A DNA stretch of 64,000 bases from Kiritimatiellota bacterium (GTDB lineage Bacteria; Verrucomicrobiota; Lentisphaeria; Oligosphaerales; JAADHN01). A model generated the notes under the pieces. That model did no database searches and was not told the DNA's origin. It saw nothing but the letters and a program-made list of their open reading frames with translations. The stretch covers positions 1 to 64,000 of the forward strand of contig JAADHN010000014.1 in NCBI GenBank assembly GCA_013151865.1. The letters run 5' to 3'. Of this stretch, positions 1 through 7,984 are shown piece by piece. Position numbers and translations under genes: made by a program. Every line of letters starts with the position of its first letter. Position 1 is the stretch's first letter.

Positions 1-526
1 ACAGAAGATGACGCTTCCAAGCTCAAATTCGCGCGAAACTGTAACGCAGTCGCCCACACCCATTCCCGGGAGTCCGTCCAAAAAAGGGAATTCAACTTTA
101 CAGACCTCCAAGCTCAATCTACTGAGGTCTGGAGCGCAGAAACTCAATGCGGACACTCTCAGCCCCTGACCCGCGGAAATGCGACGTAACGGCTTTACTC
201 GAACACGGCGTGGACTTTTTCGGACGACATGGTTGCCCGAGCCGCGGTGATCGCCGTTACCGTGGAAGGAATCACCGGCAAACGCATAGATTGATTCCGA
301 GGAACGATCAGCAGCACCAGGGATCGATTTGGCAGGCTTGACCGAAGTTCCCTCGTTCACGCATCGGCATGGAATTGCAGGCCCGCACGTTGTATTGTCC
401 GTCAGTCGATTTGGTCTCTGTTCGTCTTGTGGCAACAGAAGGAATTCACCCAAGTTAGTCCATCATCATTCCGGCGGCGTGTTCTCAGCCCTGTCAGCAT
501 GTGGGCATCCCGTTTGCCATCAAGGC
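1..526. other. Gene-free left edge
   Basis: I see no convincing coding region here. The short open frames lack a ribosome binding site and show no recognisable protein sequence. The stretch is visibly less GC-rich than the rest of the window, like the membrane-protein gene that follows. It presumably holds the promoter of that gene, but I could not pick out a convincing -35/-10 pair. Confidence 0.4.
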
Positions 527-1228
527 ATGAGACCAGCAAAAAACATCATCGAGTCACGGTGTGGAGCCATCGGAGCATTTCTATTGCTTCAGGCATACGG
601 CCTGATGTTGGCCTATTTCTTCGCGTTTGCGGCCGGTCATCTCGCTTCCACAAAAAGCCTCTACGATCTTCCGGGGAACTTGTTCGAAGTTGGGGCCGGC
701 CTCATCTTTCTCGCGGTGTTCATGTACGGACAAGGCAAACTGCTTCGCGATCTGACGACTTACCTTCTGAATGCCCGCGACATCCACGGATGGATTCGTG
801 ATGCAACAAGCCTTCAAGGAATGCTTCGCTGCATTCTTACATTGGGGATTTGTGCGTTCTATCTTGCGCTCCTGCGTGGAAAGATCACATTTGATTTACC
901 GAAGATCACTCTCTTCAAGCTGCTGGGGTACCAGGCAGTCCATCCCATTGCCAGCCTCTGGGTCGCAAGAACTCACATGCGTGCAAGGTACCGCACCGAG
1001 ATGAAGCACGTACCCGCTTGGTACCAAGTGGTTGGAATTGTCATGGGAATTTTTTCCGGAGGAGTGTTCTGTTGGTTTTCGGTTTTACTGAAAGCCGAAC
1101 ATGTCCCGGCGTATTGGCTGCCGTTAATGATGGGAACGAGCTTCATCGTGTTTGGACTGACAACGTTTCTTCTGGAGGACATCAAGGGAAGAACAAGAGA
1201 AGTCATTGTCGACGATGGAGAACAATGA
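527..1228 (+). CDS. Predicted multi-pass membrane protein, unknown family
   Basis: The frame is open from 329, but the first 66 residues look non-coding. The start is placed at the ATG at 527, giving 233 residues that begin MRPAKN. Four or five hydrophobic stretches can be seen: one near the N-terminus rich in Leu, Ala and Phe (about residues 15-35), then about 45-62, 97-115, 165-190 and 195-220. The C-terminus is charged and probably cytoplasmic. I do not recognise the family and see no catalytic motif. Its base composition is close to 50 % GC in places, clearly lower than the genes downstream, which suggests recent acquisition or relaxed selection. The gene stands alone; the next intact gene is about 930 bases away on the other strand. 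Existence as a gene is likely, function unknown. Confidence 0.6.
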   Translation: MRPAKNIIESRCGAIGAFLLLQAYGLMLAYFFAFAAGHLASTKSLYDLPGNLFEVGAGLIFLAVFMYGQGKLLRDLTTYLLNARDIHGWIRDATSLQGMLRCILTLGICAFYLALLRGKITFDLPKITLFKLLGYQAVHPIASLWVARTHMRARYRTEMKHVPAWYQVVGIVMGIFSGGVFCWFSVLLKAEHVPAYWLPLMMGTSFIVFGLTTFLLEDIKGRTREVIVDDGEQ

Positions 1229-1334
1229 TGCCGGATAAACATCCCACCGGACCTGAGACACTCCTTCCCTCTGCGTGGGTTCGAGATACAGCCCGGCCGT
1301 AAAAGGGGGGGGGGGCAGATACGCGAGTATCGCG

Positions 1335-1440
1335 TCACCGGTCCATTTGTGCGTGTACATCGAGTCCGATAATGCTGTTGGATGGCGACCTCAGACCGCA
1401 GCCGTTGACCATCTCGACCCTACCCCGGAACGAGCTGGTA
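1335..1440 (-). pseudogene. Detached C-terminal fragment of a paralogue of the gene at 53661-55493
   Basis: Read on the minus strand this stretch encodes RVEMVNGCGL, then a Ser-Pro-Ser-Asn run, GLDVHAQMDR and a stop. It closely matches the last ~30 residues of the intact secreted protein at 53661-55493, which ends with RVEMVNGCGL followed by GLDVRAQVKR. The DNA also aligns over about 105 bases, with a 3-base gap and scattered substitutions. Nothing beyond the fragment resembles the rest of that gene. It is therefore either the last remnant of a decayed duplicate or a mobile C-terminal module. An 11-base G run (1305-1315) lies just downstream. Confidence 0.6.
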
Positions 1441-2155
1441 TTCTGATGGTTCGGGATGTTTTGGGACGGACGGGCTTTTTTGGGTGACTTCGGCGGAGGA
1501 GCGGCATTGCCCGACTGTCGTCTGACGGAACGACGGACGGCTCCCCGTGCTTCCCGGTGTCTTACGAGTGCTCGGGGTAACAAGGAAGCGGCGCCACCGG
1601 CTGTGCCGGTGCGGGTACCGTACGCCGGCACGAGGTTCGCTGGAGCACTTTCGGGACCGCCGTCGGGCGAGGGGCTTTCCGTCCCGAACCGCCCTCAGCC
1701 TCACGCGCGGCGGCGTGCACGGGGCGGCACGCTTTCTTTGTACGGCGGGAACGCATGCGCCGTCGTAACCGACGGCGCTCCCAGGGGGCCTGCCTGCTCT
1801 ACAGGCAAGGCATCGCGGCCGGGGCCCGTCCGCACCGCCACGGCGACACAATCGACATCGCGGCCGGGGCCCATCCGCACCCACCATGGGAACGACGTGG
1901 CGGGTGCATTACGGCGAAGATCGCATCGAGCCGAATTGGGACGATCCGGCAGTCGTCGGGGCCCAGGGCCGGCAGCGGCTCCCTCGGTCCCCGCGTCCCC
2001 CGTCAAGGGACCATGTCGGGCTGGCGTTCGGCACATCCGTGGGACGGACGGCAGCAGAAGGGGCACGACAAACGGGCGACATCCGAGCGATCCTGAGCGT
2101 ACCAGGGAGCCACGACACAGCCATTGACTGTTCTTGCCCGCTGTGGGGCGAGCCC
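1441..2155. other. Gene-free, GC-rich spacer
   Basis: About 700 bases with no supportable gene. The overlapping open frames on both strands are Arg, Pro and Gly rich, which is typical of non-coding GC-rich DNA. The only structure I see is an imperfect 45-base tandem duplication at 1811-1895, listed separately. Confidence 0.5.
1811..1895. repeat. Imperfect 45-base tandem duplication
   Basis: The 17-mer catcgcggccggggccc occurs at 1811 and again at 1856. Each copy is followed by a similar C-rich stretch, giving two diverged units with a 45-base period. It lies in non-coding DNA and no role is evident. Confidence 0.6.
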
Positions 2156-2995
2156 TCAGGGAAGAATACTACCAACAGCGGCGACAATCCGCTTTTCAAG
2201 GAACGGCACGGCCTCCTCCGGCGTCAAAGCCATGCGTGTAACGTGTCCCACCAGTCGATTCTGGTGGTAGAGAAAATCCTCGCGGACTTCGGCCCGCTGC
2301 TCTTCGCTCGATCCGCCGCTGGCACGGCCCGCCTCGGCCCCGGCGGCATCCGCGTGCGAGACCCGGCTGCTCTCGCTGGCTTTCCGCACCGTCCTCACCC
2401 CTCCGCGGACGCGTTCGCCGATCCGCAGGTCGACCACAAGATCGTACTCGATCATTTTGTTGCGGTTTGCCATAATGTTGCCGATCGCCGCACCAAGGAC
2501 TGCACCCGCGGCCGCACCTGCTGCGGCATTTCCGCCCCGGCCGAGATTGTTCCCGATAATCGCACCGGGGATCGCGCCGAAGACGGCGCCGGCCAGCATG
2601 CTTCCCCCCGCGTCCTTGCTTCGGTTCTCGCCGAAGTACCTCGCGTCCGCCGTCACCACGAATTGGGCCTCGTTCGGGTCGCGCGTAACTCGATAGCCGG
2701 CGGCCTCGAAGGCGCTCTTGATTTGCGACTGCAAGTTCGGCAGGGGGCTCCCGGAAGTATTTTTGAACCGCAGGTACACCACCATTTTGTCCGGGCTTAC
2801 CGGACGCAACGACGGTTGCGGATTCATCCAGCGTACGCCCCCTTGGAGCATAGTCTTGTCCGGATCGACCACCGAGACGGTCTTTCGGTACATGGCATCG
2901 GTGGTGCGGCAGCCGCCCAAGACGAACGTCGCACACGCCATCAAGGCGCCCAACACCACAGCTCTGCAACGCATTTCACGGGTTATGCTGTTCAT
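2156..2995 (-). CDS. TraT-like outer-membrane lipoprotein
   Basis: The 279-residue product starts at the ATG at 2995, which has a GAGGAA ribosome binding site about 9 bases upstream. The frame extends further, but into repeat A. A lipoprotein signal ends in VLGGC (Cys 29). The mature part follows TraT, the plasmid surface-exclusion and complement-resistance lipoprotein. It has a VYLRFKNTS segment, a QSQIKSAFEAAGY segment, two Gly/Ala-rich hydrophobic stretches, a DLVVDLRIGERV segment and a C-terminal LEKRIVAAVGSIL. No conjugation gene is nearby, so a surface-exclusion role is not implied. Chromosomal TraT-like proteins are known in several phyla and are mostly uncharacterised. The gene stands alone, with repeat A copy 1 about 47 bases upstream of its start. 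Confidence 0.8.
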   Translation of the reverse strand: MNSITREMRCRAVVLGALMACATFVLGGCRTTDAMYRKTVSVVDPDKTMLQGGVRWMNPQPSLRPVSPDKMVVYLRFKNTSGSPLPNLQSQIKSAFEAAGYRVTRDPNEAQFVVTADARYFGENRSKDAGGSMLAGAVFGAIPGAIIGNNLGRGGNAAAGAAAGAVLGAAIGNIMANRNKMIEYDLVVDLRIGERVRGGVRTVRKASESSRVSHADAAGAEAGRASGGSSEEQRAEVREDFLYHQNRLVGHVTRMALTPEEAVPFLEKRIVAAVGSILP

Positions 2996-3041
2996 GGCTT
3001 GGTTCCTCGTTGTTTGTTCCGGTGTCGCACCTGCCCTAAAC

Positions 3042-3218
3042 CCTAAACAATGCATGAGCCATCTGCTGCGACGCCGCATCCCATCTTCAGAACATTGCTG
3101 CCGCGCATTGATCGAAGCGGTGTTTCAACACAACACGGCCGTGTCCAGCGTTCGACGCAATGACCGGAATCGTATAAGCTGCACTCTCTCGCGACAAAGT
3201 TCGTGAATTGATCAGGGC
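3042..3218 (-). repeat. Dispersed repeat A, copy 1
   Basis: One of four diverged copies of a roughly 180-base element (others at 23968, 32836 and 43661). Conserved blocks, read on the plus strand here, are aatgcatgagccat near 3050, a ttcagaacattgc block, tttcaacac near 3122, ttcgacgcaatg near 3151, and a gcgacaaagttcgtgaa block near the right end. The strand given is the direction in which the gcatgag end points, towards the TraT-like start about 47 bases away. I see no terminal inverted repeat, target duplication or conserved open frame. Confidence 0.75.
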
Positions 3219-3388
3219 AATGTTCCGCCGCCGGGACGAAACCGCGGCCTGCGAACTCCGCACACACACTGAACGCACGACCGCCGGTCGCCCCGACACA
3301 GAATAATAAGGTACCGCGCGAAACACGGGAACACAAATCCACGGTGTTTCTCCGCACCGAAACGCCCCGACTCCTTCGACAGACTCGT

Positions 3389-3478
3389 TGTTGCAATGAC
3401 TCTCAGAATTGTCCGGAGAATGTTGCAGCGACTGCAAGTTCATCTGCGCTGCGGATTCTTCGAGGCAATCAGTAAGAC
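3389..3478 (+). repeat. Dispersed repeat B, copy 1
   Basis: About 90 bases beginning ttgcaatgactctcagaatt, containing aatgttgcag and ending in tcgaggcaatcagtaag. The same blocks recur at 47090-47150 and 47303-47324. The element is in the spacer upstream of the HU-like gene and is on the same strand as it. Confidence 0.6.
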
Positions 3479-3853
3479 CGCTCCCGTATCCGGAAAGTTG
3501 CGCATACAGTGCTGTTGGCGGGGCCCGTCGGCGGGGGAGACGGGGGCGCCTGCGCCCGGTCGATCCTGCCGACTCCGCAAAAAAATCCGCCGATTATGTG
3601 GCCAACTGTTCTTTTGGGAATATGTTACGGTCGTTTGAACGATAGACAGCGTTCTTCAGTGGGGGAGACACCCGCGAAAGGTCCGGTTCGGATTCGGGGA
3701 CGGAATCGGACGGACGGGTTTCCAAGCCGAGAGTGCTGTCCGGACGGCAAATGACGAACCGGGCGTGAAGAGCATCGCTTCGGGAAGGCGGCCCTGGCAG
3801 GGCTGTATCAGTTTTCTTGAACGAGAAGTCCCCACAGAGCAAGGAGTGAAACC
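3479..3853. other. Spacer upstream of the HU-like gene
   Basis: I see no gene here. The region should hold the HU-like gene's promoter, but no clear -35/-10 pair was found. The sequence tatgtt near 3620 is only a weak -10 candidate. The arms tcgtt and aacga near 3630 form a short palindrome of unknown relevance. Confidence 0.4.
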
Positions 3854-4156
3854 ATGACAAAACGTGATCTGGCCGTGCGGGTTGCCCGGAAAACGAAGGT
3901 GCGCCAGCAGGACGTCTTGCAGATTGTTCAATTGTGCTTGGATACTCTCACCGATGAATTGGCTGCCGGACGCAGTATCGAATTCAGGAATTTCGGCGTA
4001 TTCCAGTTGACGGTTCGGAAGCCCCGCATCGGACGCAACCCCAACGCGCCGCAGAACACCGTTCAAATCCCCGAGCGGGTGACTGTCAAGTTCAAGCCCG
4101 GCAAGAAGATGAAAGAAAAAGTCAGTCGCCTCAAGCCCAGCGATATCGTTGATTGA
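3854..4156 (+). CDS. HU/IHF-family DNA-binding protein
   Basis: This 100-residue histone-like protein bends DNA as a dimer. It shows the family layout: an N-terminal helical dimerisation part starting MTKRDLAVRVARKT, then RSIEFRNFGVFQL, then the minor-groove-binding beta arm. The arm contains the typical GRNP motif (residues 61-64) and the intercalating proline. The C-terminal helix begins after VKFKPGKKMKEKV. The length is slightly above the usual 90-95. The start has an AGGAG ribosome binding site about 7 bases upstream. HU and IHF subunits cannot be separated by eye here; the arm resembles IHF more than HU. A convincing terminator follows, so the gene is probably its own transcription unit. 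Confidence 0.92.
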   Translation: MTKRDLAVRVARKTKVRQQDVLQIVQLCLDTLTDELAAGRSIEFRNFGVFQLTVRKPRIGRNPNAPQNTVQIPERVTVKFKPGKKMKEKVSRLKPSDIVD

Positions 4157-4195
4157 ACCGCAGGGCCTTCTCGACGATAGTTTTCGCACGCACAG

Positions 4196-4239
4196 GCCGG
4201 GACCGGACCGGGCAACCGGGATGTCCCGGCTTATTCTTT
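4196..4239 (+). terminator. Rho-independent terminator after the HU-like gene
   Basis: A perfect 8-bp stem pairs gccgggac (4196-4203) with gtcccggc (4223-4230). A 19-base loop can form an alternative inner hairpin. The stem is followed at once by the T-rich stretch ttattcttt. It lies 40 bases after the HU-like stop codon and before hisS. Confidence 0.6.
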
Positions 4240-4411
4240 GCGTTTGCGTGAGCGGCGGGAGGCCGTGCCCCGGGCCGGAGCGCGACATTCCCGACGGTCT
4301 GCGCATCCGACTCCAAACCGTCGAGAGCTTCCATCACCGGCAAACGACTTGACCAAGCCACCCGCAACGCCTCTTGCGCCCACTACGCAGCATGTTGGAA
4401 ACCAAACCCCC

Positions 4412-5701
4412 ATGAGCGCTCCCCTGAAACCACTTCCCGGCACCTCCGATATTTGGCCGCCGGAGGTTTACGAATGGTTGGAACTCGAGGACGCCGCCCG
4501 GCGTGTATTTCCCCTTTACGGCTATGAAGAACTCCGCACCCCGGTCATCGAGCGGACCGAACTGTTTGTGCACGGCATCGGCGATCAGACTGAAGTCGTA
4601 CAGAAGGAGATGTATACATTCGAAGACCGGGGCGGCCGGAGTCTGACGCTGCGCCCGGAGGGCACGGCGGGTGTCATGCGGGCCGTGGCGGGCCTGGGCC
4701 TTTCATCCGGCGAGGAACGCCGTGTTTTTTACCTGGGGCCCATGTTTCGCGGCGAACGCCCCGCAGCCGGACGCCGTCGGCAGTTCCATCAGGTCGGAGT
4801 CGAGGCGGTCGGGCGGAAGTCTCCTGCGGCGGACGCCGAGTGCATTCTGATGCTCCTGCATTACCTCGAGGCTGTACGGGTTCGAGACGCCCGAGTCCTC
4901 CTCAACACCCGCGGGACGGCTGAGGACCGCCGGGTCGCCTCCGAGGTGTATCGGAAGTATTTCCAGGCCCGGATCGATGGAATGTGCGAGGATTGTCGAC
5001 GGCGGGCGGGCACGAACGTATGGCGCATCCTGGACTGCAAGGAACCGCAGTGCCAAGAAGCTATCGGGGCTGCTCCGGAGATGCTCGGGCTGGTCGCCGG
5101 GGAAAGCCGTGCATTCTTCCGGGAAGTTTTGAATGTACTCGAGGCTTGCGGGGCGAACTACACCGTGGCGCCGCGCCTCGTCCGCGGCCTCGATTACTAC
5201 GAGCACACGGTGTTCGAGGTCGTTCACGACGGCCTCGGCGCCCAAAACGCCGTTGCCGGGGGCGGTCGATATCGCCTTTTCCTGCCCGGCCAAAAAGCCC
5301 CTGTGGAGGGTGTGGGTTTTGCGGCCGGACTCGAACGTCTCATTCTCGTTCGACAGGCACTCGAGGTCCGGGCCCCGGTTCGGGAAGACATCGACGCTTA
5401 CGTGGTCTGCCTGGGAGCAGCGGCGCTCCGCGTCGGCTTGGCCTTGAGCGTAAAACTCCGCCGATGCGGACTCCGCGTTTTGTGCGAACTCGGCGGCGAC
5501 CGGAGCATGAAAGCCCAGATGCGTAGCGCCAACAAAGCCGGTGCGCGTTTTGCGCTCATTCTGGGGGAACGAGAAGTCGCCGATCAGGTCGTTACCTGCA
5601 AGGCCATGCGGACGGCCGAACAAACCGAACGTCCCCTGGCGGAACTTCCCGAGTGGCTGACAGCGGCCGTGGCCACGGCCGCTTCGCGTAACAATAAGTG
5701 A
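4412..5701 (+). CDS. hisS: Histidyl-tRNA synthetase
   Basis: This 429-residue class II synthetase attaches histidine to tRNA(His). The ATG at 4412 is chosen because the family starts just before LPGTSDIWP, and the upstream extension of the frame is non-coding. Motif 2 is visible as LTLRPEGTAGVMRAV followed by YLGPMFRGERP. The histidine-specific motif appears as LVRGLDYYEHTVFE, and motif 3 as GVGFAAGLERLIL. The C-terminal ~100 residues form the anticodon-binding domain. The second His motif reads GGRYRLF where the family normally has GGRYD followed by one residue and Leu, so the usual Asp seems to be missing. The gene is followed 44 bases later by aspS on the same strand, an order also known from Bacillus, and the two are probably co-transcribed. 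Confidence 0.96.
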   Translation: MSAPLKPLPGTSDIWPPEVYEWLELEDAARRVFPLYGYEELRTPVIERTELFVHGIGDQTEVVQKEMYTFEDRGGRSLTLRPEGTAGVMRAVAGLGLSSGEERRVFYLGPMFRGERPAAGRRRQFHQVGVEAVGRKSPAADAECILMLLHYLEAVRVRDARVLLNTRGTAEDRRVASEVYRKYFQARIDGMCEDCRRRAGTNVWRILDCKEPQCQEAIGAAPEMLGLVAGESRAFFREVLNVLEACGANYTVAPRLVRGLDYYEHTVFEVVHDGLGAQNAVAGGGRYRLFLPGQKAPVEGVGFAAGLERLILVRQALEVRAPVREDIDAYVVCLGAAALRVGLALSVKLRRCGLRVLCELGGDRSMKAQMRSANKAGARFALILGEREVADQVVTCKAMRTAEQTERPLAELPEWLTAAVATAASRNNK

Positions 5702-5745
5702 TGAATGCACTTGCCCCGATGCCCCAACAACGAGCAGAGAGACAA

Positions 5746-7533
5746 ATGTCCATGAAACGAACTCATCACTGCGGCGAATTGCGCAGTTCGGACGCGGGGA
5801 CCCGGGTAGTACTCAACGGTTGGGTCCACCGCCGCCGGGATCTCGGCGGTCTGATTTTCATCGACCTCCGTGACCGGGAAGGAATCACGCAACTCGTCGT
5901 GGATCCCGCCGCGACCGCCGCGGAACAAGTGAATACGGCCCAGCTCCTGCACGACGAGTGGGTCATCGCGGCGCGGGGCACGGTACGCCAGCGCCCGGGG
6001 ACCATGGTTAATCCGCAACTTGCGACAGGTGAAATCGAGGTGGTGGTCGAAGCGCTTGATGTCCTGAACCGCGCGGCGCCAATGCCGTTTCACCTGGACG
6101 ACACGACCGTAGCCGAGGACATTCGGCTGCGCTACCGGTACCTGGAGATTCGCCGCTCCGCCATTGCGAGGAACCTGCGCCTGCGCCACCGGGTAGCGAA
6201 GCTTGTCCGCGATTTCCTGGACGCTTTGGGATTTGTCGAGATCGAGACCCCGATCCTGAGCAAAAGCACCCCCGAAGGCGCGCGGGACTATTTGGTTCCC
6301 AGCCGAGTACACCCGGGCGCGTTCTACGCCCTGCCCCAGGCGCCGCAGCAATACAAACAGCTCCTCATGGTGGCGGGGATCGAGCGCTATTTTCAGATTG
6401 CACGCTGTTTTCGCGACGAGGACCTCCGGGCAGACCGACAGCCCGAATTCACCCAGGTGGACATCGAAATGTCGTTCGTCGATCAGGCGGACGTCCTGTC
6501 GGTCAGCGAACGGATGCTGGCCCATATCGCTCGGGAAATCCTCGATGTCGAGGTACCGACGCCGTTTCCCAGATTATCGTATACCGAGGCGATGAACCGG
6601 TACGGCTCGGACAAACCGGATGTGCGCTTCGGGCTCGAACTGGCCGACCTGAGCGGGGCCCTTCAAAAGAGTAGTTTCCGCGTCTTTCGGCGCGTCCTGG
6701 ATACGGGGGGATGCGTCAAGGCAATCTCACCACAAGGGCTGAGCACGGCGTCTCGACGAACGCTGGACGCCTGGGCCGGGGAAGTGGCCGGCTTCGGTGC
6801 GAAGGGCCTCGCCTCGCTACGAGTCGAGACCGACGGCAGCGTGGGCGGCCAAGCAGCCAAATTCTTATCGGAAGACGAAAAACGCGACATCCTTGGCATC
6901 ACGGCGGCAGCGCCGGGCGACCTTATCCTGATCGTAGCCGACACTCCCAAAGTGGTCCATGCCGCTTTGGGACATTTGCGACGGGTCATTGCCCGCGACC
7001 AAGGGTTGATTTCTCCCGACCGATTCGCATTTGTCTGGGTCGTGGATTTTCCCCTGCTTGAATTCGACGACGAAAACAACCGATACGTGGCAGTCCATCA
7101 CCCTTTTACCAGTCCCCGAATCGAGGACGTGCCGTTCCTCGATTCGACACCGGAAAAGGTCCGTGCCCAGGCTTACGACGTGGTGCTCAACGGGGTCGAA
7201 ATCGGCGGCGGCAGTATCCGAATTCACGACCCCGGAATGCAGGCCCGGATGTTCGAACGTCTCGGCATTTCGGCCGAGGAGTCCGAGGACCGTTTCGGGC
7301 ACCTGTTGACCGCCTTGAAACTGGGCGCCCCGCCTCACGGCGGAATCGCACTCGGATTCGACCGCCTGGTCATGTTGCTGGCAGGGGCGGAATCCATCCG
7401 GGACGTGATTGCCTTCCCAAAAACCACTCGGGCCGCCTGTCTGATGACCGGCTCTCCGGCGCCGGTCGACGCACATCAGCTCGAAGAACTTCACATCCGT
7501 TGCACCACGGGGGTCGATGCCGACTCGCAGTAG
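5746..7533 (+). CDS. aspS: Aspartyl-tRNA synthetase
   Basis: This 595-residue class II synthetase charges tRNA(Asp), and possibly tRNA(Asn). The frame opens at 5698 against the hisS stop. The ATG at 5746 (or the one at 5752) fits best with the family start and the gagagac ribosome binding site. The N-terminal OB-fold anticodon domain (GWVHRRRDLGGLIFIDLRD) is followed by motif 1 and the flipping-loop region (SKSTPEGARDYLVPSR). Then come motif 2 (RCFRDEDLRADRQPEFTQ), the bacterial GAD insertion and motif 3 (GGIALGFDRLVMLLAG). The length is normal for a bacterial-type enzyme. Whether it is discriminating cannot be settled by eye; no amidotransferase genes are in the window. Confidence 0.96.
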   Translation: MSMKRTHHCGELRSSDAGTRVVLNGWVHRRRDLGGLIFIDLRDREGITQLVVDPAATAAEQVNTAQLLHDEWVIAARGTVRQRPGTMVNPQLATGEIEVVVEALDVLNRAAPMPFHLDDTTVAEDIRLRYRYLEIRRSAIARNLRLRHRVAKLVRDFLDALGFVEIETPILSKSTPEGARDYLVPSRVHPGAFYALPQAPQQYKQLLMVAGIERYFQIARCFRDEDLRADRQPEFTQVDIEMSFVDQADVLSVSERMLAHIAREILDVEVPTPFPRLSYTEAMNRYGSDKPDVRFGLELADLSGALQKSSFRVFRRVLDTGGCVKAISPQGLSTASRRTLDAWAGEVAGFGAKGLASLRVETDGSVGGQAAKFLSEDEKRDILGITAAAPGDLILIVADTPKVVHAALGHLRRVIARDQGLISPDRFAFVWVVDFPLLEFDDENNRYVAVHHPFTSPRIEDVPFLDSTPEKVRAQAYDVVLNGVEIGGGSIRIHDPGMQARMFERLGISAEESEDRFGHLLTALKLGAPPHGGIALGFDRLVMLLAGAESIRDVIAFPKTTRAACLMTGSPAPVDAHQLEELHIRCTTGVDADSQ

Positions 7534-7984
7534 CGTGAGCCCGGCCACAACAACAACAGAGGGTGCGTGGCCGCGCGCGAGCATGGTGCGCCCCTTCTTT
7601 TCGTTTTCGCCTGTCCGACTCCGCCAGTCTCGCTCGCATTCTCGAACTCCTGTCTCGCGACGTTGTCGAATAATAGTACAACGCCCCAAATACCGGCAGG
7701 TCACGGTCCGTTTTCTAAACGAAGGAGAGCGCACATCGCGCTCGCTCACATCCGAGCCCGGACAGGCAGCTCGGGTGTTTTCAAATAGCGGCTTTTTTTC
7801 CTGTCGAGACAGTGCAACCCGTTGTTATGCCAGTACATTACCTGAAATCAGCAACTTCGTCTTTCTTTTCGCTCCCGATGTCGGGGGCGACGAAAAAGCT
7901 GCTCGTGCTGGTTTTCGACCACGGGCACGCCCCGTCCGTTGTGGCCGCAGAGTTGAGTTTTGAGGTCTCCGAGTCAGTGTCATC
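7534..7984. other. Spacer between aspS and the MscS-like gene
   Basis: About 450 bases without a supportable gene. A weak inverted repeat (cgttgt / acaacg near 7660-7685) surrounds an AT-rich core and could be a terminator or promoter element. I cannot decide which. Confidence 0.35.

Noticed and set aside
1305-1315. An 11-base G run, and a 9-base C run at 60333-60341, as possible phase-variation tracts
   Set aside because: Both lie in non-coding DNA, not at the 5' end of a gene or between promoter boxes I can identify. They may be assembly-sensitive homopolymers.
1886-3046. 386-codon open frame opposite the TraT-like gene
   Set aside because: The opposite strand encodes a clear TraT-like lipoprotein with signal peptide and ribosome binding site. 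The frame itself is Arg/His/Pro-rich and unlike any protein.
4157-4411. A T-box or other riboswitch before hisS-aspS
   Set aside because: I could not find a T-box consensus, specifier loop or antiterminator. The one strong hairpin fits a terminator of the preceding gene.
7538-7600. Hairpin ggccac / gtggcc after aspS as a terminator
   Set aside because: The stem is only 6 bp with a long loop and no T run directly after it.
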